DNA of 15,483 bases from Candidatus Neomicrothrix sp. UBA2110 (lineage in GTDB: Bacteria; Actinomycetota; Acidimicrobiia; Acidimicrobiales; Poriferisodalaceae). The stretch is taken from NCBI GenBank assembly GCA_002331465.1, contig DCYM01000094.1:1-15483 (forward strand), in the 5' to 3' direction. Below the pieces are notes generated by a model. That model worked only from the letters and a program-made list of their open reading frames with translations. It did not search any database and had not been told where the DNA came from. Positions 1 to 7,177 of this stretch are shown here, piece after piece; position 1 is the first letter of the stretch, and each line of letters starts with the position of its first letter. The position numbers and the translations under genes were made by a program.

Positions 1-135
1 ATGGACCGGGTGACTACCTCCCCCTCTTGGCAGCCACCCGGCCAAATCAAGGCCTCTCACGCCAATCCCCCGGCAGAATTCAAACAATACGATTCGAGAT
101 ACGAACGCACCACGACTGCCCGGCACTATAGGCAT
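1..135 (-). CDS. Possible 5' end of an unrecognised divergent gene (runs off left edge)
   Basis: A minus-strand reading frame begins with ATG at 135 and stays open for 45 codons to the window edge. An AGGGG Shine-Dalgarno-like run (complement of CCCCT at 141-145) sits 5 nt before the ATG. The start reads MPIVPGSRGAFVSRIVLFEF and matches no family I recognise. The Arg- and Gly-rich composition could equally be chance openness, and the plus strand is also open here from 1 to 147. The main support is the position of the Shine-Dalgarno sequence and a divergent arrangement with the CoA-transferase. Sequence to the left is needed to decide. Confidence 0.22.
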   Translation of the reverse strand, partial: MPIVPGSRGAFVSRIVLFEFCRGIGVRGLDLAGWLPRGGGSHPVH

Positions 136-171
136 CGCTACCCCTAGTTATGCAAACGATCAGTAAGGAAA

Positions 172-1527
172 TTGTTCGATCGCTATCGTTCCCCCACTAT
201 CGAGGCGGCATTGAGATACCTTCTAAGCGTGGTTAGGGACGAACGAAACAGTTTCGACTGGACCGAAGCTTGGCCCGATCTAGTTACCACCCCCGCGGCT
301 GCGGCGGCTCAAGTTCGCGATGGGGACCTAGTCGGCGCTGGCTTGCCTGAACCAACAGCATTTCTCTATGCCCTTGCCGAACGTACCGGCCTAAAAGAGG
401 TCGCCGTCTTCGTACCTGCACCAAGAAAGGGTGGGGCCGCAATCGCTATGACCGCGAACCTTGAGTTACGCGCACCATTTCTTACCCAAATCCTTCGAGA
501 GGCTGGCGCCCATGCTGAACTGGTGCCGGTACGACTCGAAGATTGGGGTCGGTTTAGTAAACGCAACCCGCCTCGCGTCGCATGTGTACAAGTTGGAGCT
601 CCACTGCCTGACGGCACAGTTCCGCCGGGGTCGGCCATAGCAGGAAACGATGCTCTGATTCATCGCGCGCGCAAAGAAGGAGATCTAGTTTTTGGCCTGG
701 TGAACCCTGTCGTGCCTTACATCCACGGTGATGCTTTTAGGATCGAAGATTTCGACGGTTTGATTCACGTACCTCTCAAGGGATCCATGCCGATCTTCGA
801 TGAACGAACGCCTCCCTCCGATCTCGATCCATTCGTCGACGCACTCGACGAATTGATCCCCGACGGTGCCACGGTGCAGTCAGGAGTCGGAGGCCTAACT
901 GAAGTAGCGCTCGCTCGGTTAACCCACAAGAACGATTTGGGAATTCACACTGAGGTCATGGGTCAGGGTCTCATGGATTTGATGCGATCAGGCGCTGCGA
1001 CAAACCGCTTGAAAACGGTCTTCCCTAACAAAACCGTTTTCACTATCGCTCTTCCCGAGACATTCGACTTTGTGGATGACAACCCGAACTGCCACATCGT
1101 CCCGGCGGACGTAGCCCTCAACCACAGTCAGATCGCCGCCAACCGGGATATGAGGTGTGTGAACGGCGCGTTGGAGATTGACCTTTGGGGCCAAGTCAAC
1201 TCCGAGATGATCAACGGTGTACAGCACAGCGGTGTCGGGGGGGCTTTGGACTTCCTCCGAGGATGTCAAATGTCCGATTCAGCGATGTCGATTCATCTGA
1301 TGCCGGCAACCGCTCGCCGCGGCGCCGCATCTCGAATCGTGCCCCAAATAAACGTGAACGCAGTTACCGCTACTCGATACGACGTCGACGTCGTCGTCAC
1401 TGAATTTGGTATTGCGCGATTACAAGATGCGTCAGTAGGCCAAAAAGCCACTCGACTCATAGCAGTGGCCCACCCAGATCACCGTTCTGAACTCAAAGAG
1501 GCTGCCCATCGGATGGGAATTCTCTAA
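172..1527 (+). CDS. Acetyl-CoA hydrolase/transferase family protein (4-hydroxybutyrate CoA-transferase-like)
   Basis: This family moves CoA between acetyl-CoA and a short carboxylic acid, or hydrolyses acyl-CoA, in the cytoplasm. The product of up to 451 aa is close to the usual size. The N-terminal domain begins around residue 30 (DWTEAWPDLVTT, then RDGDLVGAGLPEP). The segment GIHTEVMGQGLMDL holds Glu261, which matches the Glu of the HSE/HTE motif that forms the glutamyl-CoA intermediate in AbfT-type enzymes. The C-terminal domain carries SRIVP and VVVTEFGIARL, followed by LIAVAHPDHRSEL, all typical of the family. The acid acceptor cannot be told from sequence. The start is uncertain: TTG at 172 has a purine run only 1 nt upstream, whereas in-frame TTG at 211 has GAGG 5 nt before it and would remove 13 residues. 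The gene stands alone and converges on yaaA with a 3-nt gap. Confidence 0.85.
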   Translation: MFDRYRSPTIEAALRYLLSVVRDERNSFDWTEAWPDLVTTPAAAAAQVRDGDLVGAGLPEPTAFLYALAERTGLKEVAVFVPAPRKGGAAIAMTANLELRAPFLTQILREAGAHAELVPVRLEDWGRFSKRNPPRVACVQVGAPLPDGTVPPGSAIAGNDALIHRARKEGDLVFGLVNPVVPYIHGDAFRIEDFDGLIHVPLKGSMPIFDERTPPSDLDPFVDALDELIPDGATVQSGVGGLTEVALARLTHKNDLGIHTEVMGQGLMDLMRSGAATNRLKTVFPNKTVFTIALPETFDFVDDNPNCHIVPADVALNHSQIAANRDMRCVNGALEIDLWGQVNSEMINGVQHSGVGGALDFLRGCQMSDSAMSIHLMPATARRGAASRIVPQINVNAVTATRYDVDVVVTEFGIARLQDASVGQKATRLIAVAHPDHRSELKEAAHRMGIL

Positions 1528-1530
1528 GCC

Positions 1531-2313
1531 TTAGCCAGATACCCCTTCGGCTCTTATAAAGGTAGGTTCGCTGGCGGTGCTCCTGTCGGGCGCATACCGG
1601 TAGCCCATTTCGCCGAAATCGACAATTGAACGCGGATTGTCAATCCGGTTAAGAATCAGCCACGAGGCCATCGCTCCCCGTGCCTGTTTGGCGTAGAAGC
1701 TGATGATTTTAAAATTCCCGTTTTTCTCATCGAGAAATCGTGGACTGACAACGCGGGCCGAAAGAACACTTTCGTCTATTGCCGAGAAATACTCTTTGGA
1801 AGCCAAGTTGATTAACACCTGTGAGCGGTGACCTTCGAGATCTGTGTTGAGCATTGTGGTGATTTGATCACCCCAAAAATCGTAAAGATCAGTCCCTCGC
1901 TGAGTTGCGAGCCTTGTTCCCATCTCCAGTCGATAAGGCTGGATAAGGTCCAAGGGTCGAAGAACTCCATGTAAGCCAGACAAGATACGTAGTGTTTTTT
2001 GAGCTCGGGTGAAGTCTCGCTCGCTATAACGATTTACGTCCATGCCAACGTAGACATCACCCTTGAACGCTAGAAGGGCCGGCCGAGAATTTTCAATTGT
2101 AAATTCGCGCTCCCAATCTTGATATCGCTCCGCATTTAGATCGGCCAAAGCGGGTGATAGGTGCATAAGTTCACCTAAATCTGTGGGTGACTTTTGGACT
2201 AGGGCCGCTACAAGCTCCGCCGAGTCATTTACCAAAGTTGGTAACGAATGTTTACGGGTCCGAAGCTCCGAATCGAAGTCAAGGGTCTTAGCGGGTGATA
2301 GGACGATCAGCAC
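1531..2313 (-). CDS. yaaA: YaaA family protein (peroxide stress response, DUF328/UPF0246)
   Basis: In Escherichia coli, YaaA is induced by OxyR, lowers free intracellular iron during peroxide stress and binds DNA. This protein has 260 aa, against 258 in E. coli. The conserved blocks are present in order: LIVLSPAKTLDF at the N terminus, FKGDVYVG at residues 83-90, the long signature from LSGLHGVLRPLDL to YRLEMGT at 111-133, LINLASKEYF at 167-176, and a late KIISFYAKQARGAM block. The start is GTG at 2313, supported by a strong AGGAGGA (complement at 2321-2327) 7 nt upstream. The gene is monocistronic and divergent from an esterase across a 168-bp region with a perfect dyad. No OxyR site could be recognised. 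Confidence 0.95.
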   Translation of the reverse strand: MLIVLSPAKTLDFDSELRTRKHSLPTLVNDSAELVAALVQKSPTDLGELMHLSPALADLNAERYQDWEREFTIENSRPALLAFKGDVYVGMDVNRYSERDFTRAQKTLRILSGLHGVLRPLDLIQPYRLEMGTRLATQRGTDLYDFWGDQITTMLNTDLEGHRSQVLINLASKEYFSAIDESVLSARVVSPRFLDEKNGNFKIISFYAKQARGAMASWLILNRIDNPRSIVDFGEMGYRYAPDRSTASEPTFIRAEGVSG

Positions 2314-2415
2314 GTTGGGTTCCTCCTACTTGGAGTTTAGGGAGTGCGGCGGCTTGACTCGGGATCAAACTAGAACCGAGGCATTTCTATCTGCTGTCAT
2401 TCTCTCTCCTAACGA

Positions 2416-2433
2416 TCTGACAGCGGCGTCAGA
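2416..2433. promoter_or_regulatory. 18-bp inverted repeat, possible operator between yaaA and esterase
   Basis: TCTGAC and GTCAGA form perfect 6-bp arms around the 6-nt centre AGCGGC. The site lies in the 168-bp region between the divergent starts of yaaA (2313) and the esterase (2482), about 100 bp before the first and 50 bp before the second. The size fits a dimeric regulator such as a TetR- or GntR-type protein, but the cognate factor is unknown. It could also be a small chance hairpin. Confidence 0.3.
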
Positions 2434-2468
2434 ATTCGTTGAAGGGAACCTTGATCTGCCGTCGCGAC

Positions 2469-2474
2469 TACCGT
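2469..2474 (+). promoter_or_regulatory. Candidate -10 element (TACCGT) for a leaderless esterase transcript
   Basis: TACCGT fits TANNNT and ends 7 nt before the GTG start at 2482, where the transcript start would coincide with the start codon. The start codon has no Shine-Dalgarno sequence. No convincing -35 box is seen. Inferred from position only. Confidence 0.3.
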
Positions 2475-2481
2475 CCAGGCT

Positions 2482-3426
2482 GTGATTGAAGATCCTGAGC
2501 TTGAAGCGCTGCGAGCGGTTACCAAGAGCGACAACGAAGCCATCAAGCATATTCTTGGTACCCGAAGATTCTCTGAAGGTTCGGTCTCGGAAGCACGGGC
2601 GGGTCTAAAAGGAGTTCCCCCGCAACCAATACTCGACCACGGAATAACAAAAACCATCCCGGTTCCTGGCGGAGAAATTGCGCTTCGTATGTTTATTCCA
2701 ACAAACCCTCGGGGTGTCTATCTGCACTTACACGGAGGCGGGTGGGTCATTGGTTCCGCCTTCGAACGCGATCCGAAACTTAGCGCCGTGGCGTCTAACA
2801 CCAACTCGGTAGCGATTTCGGTGGAATATCGGTTGGCTCCAGAATTTCCTTTTCCGACAGCGCTTGATGACTGTGAAGCTGCCGCTCAGTGGGTTCTAGA
2901 GAACTCTGAAGAGGAGTGGGGGGTGCGCGGATTGGTAGTTGGCGGTGAATCTGCCGGGGGGCACCTAAGTGCTACCACTGCCTTACGAATTCGGGACCGG
3001 CTCGGGGTACCGGATCGGTTAGTCGGCCTCAACCTCGTGTACGGAGTTTTTGATCTGAGCATGACCCCAAGCCAACTAAGCGGGCACGACCTACCGTTAA
3101 TTCCCACCGAGACAATGCGTTGGTTCTACGAGCACTTCCTGCAAGGGGGGGAGGACCCCAAAGATCCTAAGATTTCGCCCCTTTATGCGGACCTAAAGGG
3201 TCTACCACCTTCGCTGATAACTGTTGGAACCAATGATCCATTGCTCGACGACAGCTTATTTATGGCAGCCCGACTGAGGTCCGCTGGCTGCGATGTGACC
3301 TTGGATATTTATCCGGAAGGTATTCATGCGTTTACAGTATTTCCAGGTGCAGCAGGAGAAATAGCGAATGATCGAGCCGATAATTTCATAACCTCGTGTT
3401 GGGATCGATCTGAGCAAGCGCTCTAA
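2482..3426 (+). CDS. Alpha/beta hydrolase, hormone-sensitive-lipase (family IV) esterase
   Basis: This is a cytoplasmic carboxylesterase that probably acts on short- to medium-chain acyl esters; the true substrate is unknown. The 314-aa protein has a family IV arrangement: oxyanion motif HGGGW at 84-88, nucleophile elbow GESAGG with Ser157, acid Asp252 in VGTNDPLLDDS and His282 in EGIHAF. YRLAPEFPFP at 116-125 is another hallmark of this family. There is an N-terminal cap of about 60 residues and no signal peptide. The start is GTG at 2482, without a clear Shine-Dalgarno sequence. It is followed 10 nt after its stop by a metallo-beta-lactamase-fold hydrolase with a good ribosome-binding site, so the two probably form an operon. 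Confidence 0.92.
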   Translation: MIEDPELEALRAVTKSDNEAIKHILGTRRFSEGSVSEARAGLKGVPPQPILDHGITKTIPVPGGEIALRMFIPTNPRGVYLHLHGGGWVIGSAFERDPKLSAVASNTNSVAISVEYRLAPEFPFPTALDDCEAAAQWVLENSEEEWGVRGLVVGGESAGGHLSATTALRIRDRLGVPDRLVGLNLVYGVFDLSMTPSQLSGHDLPLIPTETMRWFYEHFLQGGEDPKDPKISPLYADLKGLPPSLITVGTNDPLLDDSLFMAARLRSAGCDVTLDIYPEGIHAFTVFPGAAGEIANDRADNFITSCWDRSEQAL

Positions 3427-3436
3427 GCGGAGAACC

Positions 3437-4435
3437 ATGGCAACGACTATTCAGCACTATCAGGATCTTGGCGACTTCGACTATGGGACGTGTGATCAGG
3501 TCACGCCTCTCGTTCGCAGAGTTATTTGCAAAAACCCAACGCCATTTACCTACAAGGGGACCGGCACGTATCTAATCGGCCAAGGCGAAGTTGCAGTTGT
3601 CGATCCCGGCCCTCCGCTTTTAAGCCACCTTGACGACATTTTGGGCGCGCTGGATCCAGGCGAAGTGGTCACTCACGCATTTATCACTCACACACACAGC
3701 GACCATTCGCCTCTCACCAAGCAACTAAAAGAACGCACCGGTGCGATTTCCTACGGATATGGCCCACACGGAGCGGTGAGGGAGGACGACCCTAATGATC
3801 GAGTCGATTTCTCTGAGTACATCTCTACCGAGGAACAGGACCAGTACCGGAAAGAATATGAAGAACTTCCAGAAGAGCTAAAGCGGGAAGGCGCCGACAC
3901 TGAGTTTGTCCCAGACGTATTCCTTGCTGACGGCGACATCGTCCACGGATCCACCTGGACAATCGGAGCGATTCACACACCTGGGCATTGCTCAAATCAT
4001 CTTTGCTTCGAACTCAAAGAAGAACGGAGCCTATTCTCTGGGGATCATGTGATGGGTTGGGCTACAAGCGTTGTCGGCCCTCCCGATGGCTCCATGAAGA
4101 ATTACATGGAGTCTTTAAGGAAACTGTTGCCCTTTAACCATGACCGGTATTGGCCGACGCACGGCCCGGCTATTCCAAACCCCGTTGACTACGTGAGAAG
4201 CTTCATCAGTCATCGCGAAGAGCGCGAGGAGCAAATCGTCAGCTTTCTTCGCAAAGGCCCCCAAAAAATCGCTGACTTTGTACCGGAAATGTACGCAAAG
4301 TATGACAAAAGGCTCTGGTATCCCGCAGCGGGTTCCGTGCATGCCCATCTGCTGCACATGGTTGAGACTGGACGGGCAGAGGTTGTCGACGCTGCCGAGG
4401 AACCGAAACTAACTGCTACATATCGGCTTTCTTGA
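3437..4435 (+). CDS. Metallo-beta-lactamase fold hydrolase, LACTB2-like
   Basis: A probable binuclear zinc hydrolase of the cytoplasm. The metal-binding set is complete: HTHSDH at 85-90 (His85, His87, Asp89, His90), His184 in HTPGH, Asp203 in FSGDH and His242 in PTHGP. After the catalytic domain comes an alpha-helical/winged-helix C-terminal domain (about 255-332, with SVHAHLLHMVETGRAE) as in LACTB2-like proteins, some of which cleave single-stranded RNA while others are annotated as thioesterase-like hydrolases. An acidic, charged insertion at about 115-160 separates the first metal cluster from the rest. The ATG start at 3437 has GGAG 4 nt upstream and lies 10 nt after the esterase stop, so cotranscription is likely. 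Substrate cannot be assigned: nucleic acid or thioester are both possible. Confidence 0.9.
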   Translation: MATTIQHYQDLGDFDYGTCDQVTPLVRRVICKNPTPFTYKGTGTYLIGQGEVAVVDPGPPLLSHLDDILGALDPGEVVTHAFITHTHSDHSPLTKQLKERTGAISYGYGPHGAVREDDPNDRVDFSEYISTEEQDQYRKEYEELPEELKREGADTEFVPDVFLADGDIVHGSTWTIGAIHTPGHCSNHLCFELKEERSLFSGDHVMGWATSVVGPPDGSMKNYMESLRKLLPFNHDRYWPTHGPAIPNPVDYVRSFISHREEREEQIVSFLRKGPQKIADFVPEMYAKYDKRLWYPAAGSVHAHLLHMVETGRAEVVDAAEEPKLTATYRLS

Positions 4436-4475
4436 TTACGTGGCGCCCATCCGCACGGGCAGACATTGTCGTGAC

Positions 4476-4481
4476 TAGTTT
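4476..4481 (+). promoter_or_regulatory. Candidate -10 element (TAGTTT) for a leaderless nucS transcript
   Basis: TAGTTT fits TANNNT and ends 9 nt before the ATG at 4491. No Shine-Dalgarno sequence precedes this ATG, and the 55-nt gap after the previous gene leaves room for a separate promoter. No -35 box is evident. Confidence 0.3.
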
Positions 4482-4490
4482 CGGCCAGCA

Positions 4491-5162
4491 ATGCGACTAG
4501 TTATCGCCAAATGCACCGTCGACTATTCAGGGCGTCTAGATGCTCACCTTTCAGAAGCGGTACGCCTAATCATGGTGAAGGCCGACGGTTGTGTGGCAGT
4601 TCACGCCGATGGCGGTGCCTACAAACCTCTTAACTGGATGAACGCGCCAAATCATATTCGGGAGTACGAGGAAGATGGTGAGCTGAGGTGGACGGTTACC
4701 AATGAAAAGAAAGAGCAACTAACCATCAAACTTCACGAGATTCTCTCTGATTTCACAGAAGAAATGGGTCTAGACCCTGGGCTCCAGAAAGACGGGGTGG
4801 AAGCGCACCTACAAGAACTATTAGCTGCAAACGTGGAGAAAATTTCGGCTGGAATGGTGCTGGTGCGAAGGGAGTACCCAACCGATATCGGGCCAGTGGA
4901 TCTCTTGTGTAGGGACGTTGCCGGGATCGCCGTCGCTGTCGAAATTAAGCGCCGAGGAGAGATTGATGGTGTGGAGCAACTAACCCGTTATCTGGAGTAC
5001 CTCAATCGCGACGGAAACCTTCGTCCCGTTAGCGGCATTTTTGCAGCGCAGGAAATCAAACCACAAGCACGTGTGCTAGCTGAAGACCGCGGCATTAGAT
5101 GTTTGATCATTGATTACGACGAGCTACGTGGCATCGAAAGCAACGAACTTAAGCTGTTCTAA
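4491..5162 (+). CDS. nucS: Endonuclease NucS/EndoMS (non-canonical mismatch repair)
   Basis: NucS cuts both strands around mismatches and provides mismatch repair in many actinobacteria and archaea that lack MutS/MutL. The 223-aa protein closely follows the actinobacterial type: N-terminal dimerisation and DNA-binding domain starting RLVIAKCTVDYSGRL, the block AYKPLNWM at 43-50, then a linker and a RecB-like nuclease domain from about 100 (KDGVEAHLQELL). The catalytic residues are Asp137 in GPVDLL and Glu151 and Lys153 in VEIKRRGEIDGVEQL; the 14- and 2-residue spacings match those of archaeal EndoMS (Asp165, Glu179, Lys181). The C terminus ends in LKLF, resembling the terminal peptide through which actinobacterial NucS is thought to contact the beta clamp. 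It starts at ATG 4491 and converges on the maoC-like gene with a 33-nt gap. Confidence 0.97.
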   Translation: MRLVIAKCTVDYSGRLDAHLSEAVRLIMVKADGCVAVHADGGAYKPLNWMNAPNHIREYEEDGELRWTVTNEKKEQLTIKLHEILSDFTEEMGLDPGLQKDGVEAHLQELLAANVEKISAGMVLVRREYPTDIGPVDLLCRDVAGIAVAVEIKRRGEIDGVEQLTRYLEYLNRDGNLRPVSGIFAAQEIKPQARVLAEDRGIRCLIIDYDELRGIESNELKLF

Positions 5163-5195
5163 ACTTCTCGATGTTTGATCTGCTGATTACTGAAC

Positions 5196-6074
5196 TCAGC
5201 TAAAGGTGCACATGCCGTTGTTGATAACAGTTCGTTCCTGCTCTGTGTCCTTTTGGGCGATGGTGCGGTAAATCGCGCTTCCATCCTCTACCCATATCTG
5301 GACTGTTAGAGAATCACCCGGAAAAACTGGGGCCGAGAACCGAGAGTCCATACTTCCAAATCGCGCTGGGTCTCCACCACAAAGTGCGTGCAGGAGTGCT
5401 CGACCCGTGAATCCATACGTGCACAGTCCGTGCAGGATTGGTGTGGGAAACCCACCTAGCTCAGTCGCGAACCAGGGATCGCTGTGCAATGGGTTGTAGT
5501 CGCCCGAAAGTCTGTATGTCAGAGCCTGGTCTTGTCTGGTTTGGTACGTAATCTCGTGATCTGGTGAAACGTCAGGAGCATGTACCTGAGGAGCAGTGTT
5601 TCCCTCCTCACCTCCGAACCCGCCCGCACCTCGAACAACTAGTGACCCGCGCAAGTCGAACAGGGATTCACCTGTTTCTTTCAGAGCGGCGCTGGCTTCA
5701 GTATCGATGATTGCGTTCTTTCCTTCGCCCTTATCCCAAATACCGCTGACCTTCTCCTCAATAACCACAGTTCCTCCGACTGGAATGGGGCGATGCAAGG
5801 TGATGCCTTGAGAACCGTGGAGGACCCGACCCCAGTCAATTTCTCCGACCTTTCCAATAGCACCGCCGGCGCCGAAGCCAATCACCACCCCCTGTGTCGG
5901 GAAAGTCTGATGCTCGACTCCCTTGGAGTTATGGGTGGTGAATTCAAGTTCTGAACCGAAGGGATCTTCAGCACCTGCTCCGATGCCAACCGCGTAGAGG
6001 AGGGAGTCGCGGTACTCCCAGGAACGCTCGGTCGGTTTACCTGCAGCACCTACAGCATTGGGGTCGATAGTCAT
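5196..6074 (-). CDS. MaoC family dehydratase (2-enoyl-CoA hydratase 2 type)
   Basis: Predicted to add water to trans-2-enoyl-CoA to give (R)-3-hydroxyacyl-CoA. The 292-aa protein has a double hot-dog layout like the hydratase part of eukaryotic MFE-2. The N-terminal half (to about 150) is the substrate-accommodating fold, followed by a Gly-rich linker at 148-158. The C-terminal half carries the hydratase-2 motif YRLSGDYNPLHSDPWFA with Asp192 and His197, five residues apart as in MFE-2, then GGFPTPILHGL. I chose ATG at 6074 because AAGGAG lies 6 nt upstream (complement at 6081-6086) and the protein then starts where homologues do. An open frame continues upstream to 6287, but it only shadows the preceding gene. 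It lies 40 nt downstream of the SDR gene, which would supply the next step. Confidence 0.93.
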   Translation of the reverse strand: MTIDPNAVGAAGKPTERSWEYRDSLLYAVGIGAGAEDPFGSELEFTTHNSKGVEHQTFPTQGVVIGFGAGGAIGKVGEIDWGRVLHGSQGITLHRPIPVGGTVVIEEKVSGIWDKGEGKNAIIDTEASAALKETGESLFDLRGSLVVRGAGGFGGEEGNTAPQVHAPDVSPDHEITYQTRQDQALTYRLSGDYNPLHSDPWFATELGGFPTPILHGLCTYGFTGRALLHALCGGDPARFGSMDSRFSAPVFPGDSLTVQIWVEDGSAIYRTIAQKDTEQERTVINNGMCTFS

Positions 6075-6080
6075 AACGAT

Positions 6081-6086
6081 CTCCTT
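6081..6086 (-). promoter_or_regulatory. Shine-Dalgarno AAGGAG deciding the MaoC start
   Basis: The minus strand reads AAGGAG followed by 6 nt and ATG (6074). This fixes the start of the MaoC hydratase inside the SDR-MaoC intergenic gap and argues against the 71-codon in-frame extension that overlaps the SDR gene. Confidence 0.8.
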
Positions 6087-6114
6087 CGGTTCAGTTGCAC
6101 AACTAATGCCTAGC

Positions 6115-7032
6115 TCAGCTAAGCAGCCCTCCGTCAAACGGCTGACCGTCCATACCCGAGTTAAGTTGCGCTTCGGACACGAGTTGTCGGGCCACTTCTG
6201 CAATTTGGGTCGGATCGTCCACTGCTTCGACGACCGGACCACGATGCCATCCGTTCGCCACTCCCAGAAGCCGACCCGATGCCTCAAATACTCTGCCAGT
6301 CACATCTGCTGACTCCGCGCTTTGCAACCAGGTAACTATGGGCGCGATGTATCGAGGATGCATAAGGGCTCTGTCCTCTTCAGATGCGTCGCCCATCCCG
6401 AGATCTTCAGTCATTCGAGTCAGGGCCCCTGGTGCGATGGCGTTAACCCTGACGCCGTATCTTTTTAGTTCGCGCGCGGCTATCACGGTGAAGGCTGCAA
6501 TTCCCATCTTTGCTGCTCCGTAGTTCGTCTGGCCGGGGTTGCCGTAGAGACCTGACACTGAACTGGTGTTGACGATCGACGCATTTACCGGTTCACCGGC
6601 TTTAGCTTTGTCTCGCCAATACGATGCCGCCCAACGCGCTGGCGCAAAGGTGCCTTTGAGGTGGACCTGAATGACAGCATCCCATTCCGCTTCGGTCATA
6701 TTGACCAACATGCGATCGCGCAGAATGCCTGCATTGCTCACAATGCCTGTTAGATCGCCGAAAGTCTCGATGGCTTGATTCACCATCCTTTGAGCACCTT
6801 CCCAATCCGAAACGTCATCTCCGTTGGCGACTGCCTCGCCGCCCATTAACTCGATCTCTGCGACAACGTCGTCGGCTGGCCCCTGATCGGAGCCCGAGCC
6901 GTCACGGGCACCGCCCAAATCGTTGACAACAACTTTCGCCCCATGCTCAGCAAGCATCAAACAGTGCTCGCGTCCTATCCCTCGGGCACCACCTGTGACG
7001 ATTACGACCCGTCCTTCACAGAGCTTGCTCAT
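6115..7032 (-). CDS. Short-chain dehydrogenase, MFE-2-type 3-hydroxyacyl-CoA dehydrogenase-like
   Basis: Predicted NAD(P)-dependent oxidation of a 3-hydroxyacyl-CoA to the 3-oxo form. The 305-aa protein is a classical SDR with an extended C terminus. It shows TGGARGIG at 13-20, an Asp in VVNDLGG that suggests preference for NAD over NADP, SNAG at 99-102, and catalytic Ser158 (NTSSVSG), Tyr171 and Lys175 (NYGAAK). The usual catalytic-tetrad Asn is His here (VHLKGTF), as in the dehydrogenase domain of eukaryotic MFE-2, so it is a family trait and not damage. The start is ATG at 7032, with AAAGGGG 6 nt upstream (complement at 7039-7045). It is the first gene of a two-gene operon with the MaoC hydratase, and together they resemble a split MFE-2. 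Confidence 0.93.
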   Translation of the reverse strand: MSKLCEGRVVIVTGGARGIGREHCLMLAEHGAKVVVNDLGGARDGSGSDQGPADDVVAEIELMGGEAVANGDDVSDWEGAQRMVNQAIETFGDLTGIVSNAGILRDRMLVNMTEAEWDAVIQVHLKGTFAPARWAASYWRDKAKAGEPVNASIVNTSSVSGLYGNPGQTNYGAAKMGIAAFTVIAARELKRYGVRVNAIAPGALTRMTEDLGMGDASEEDRALMHPRYIAPIVTWLQSAESADVTGRVFEASGRLLGVANGWHRGPVVEAVDDPTQIAEVARQLVSEAQLNSGMDGQPFDGGLLS

Positions 7033-7163
7033 TGTTGACCCCTTTGTCGGCCTGTAAAAAGTTGCGAACTGATCGGGTGACCCTTTTTGATCTTTCAGAG
7101 CACCCGTTCAACCGTCTTGCCTAGCACACGCAGCGCCAATATTCCGAGGAGTCCAACCGCGCT

Positions 7164-7169
7164 CACTAT
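7164..7169 (+). promoter_or_regulatory. Candidate -10 element (CACTAT) for a leaderless vanW transcript
   Basis: CACTAT is close to TATAAT at the two most important positions (A at 2, T at 6) and ends 8 nt before ATG 7178. No Shine-Dalgarno sequence is present before this ATG. The element lies in the 145-bp divergent region shared with the SDR gene. No clear -35 box is seen. Confidence 0.33.
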
Positions 7170-7177
7170 GTGGCGCT

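Noticed and set aside
1..147. Plus-strand open frame starting with ATG at position 1
   Set aside because: 48 codons of Pro/Arg/Thr-rich sequence without recognisable protein character, and nothing upstream can be seen to support a start.
150..236. Short plus-strand frame from ATG 150 overlapping the CoA-transferase start
   Set aside because: 28 codons, no clear ribosome-binding site, and it lies in a different frame from the well-supported transferase.
4443..4462. GCCC...GGGC repeat between the metallo-beta-lactamase gene and nucS as a terminator
   Set aside because: Four base pairs and no following T-run.
5182..5200. GCTGA...TCAGC inverted repeat between nucS and the MaoC gene as a terminator
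   Set aside because: Only 5 bp of stem with a 9-nt loop and no T-run on either side.
6075..6287. In-frame N-terminal extension of the MaoC hydratase by 71 codons
   Set aside because: It overlaps the 3' end of the SDR gene, has no family similarity, and a strong Shine-Dalgarno sequence sits before ATG 6074.
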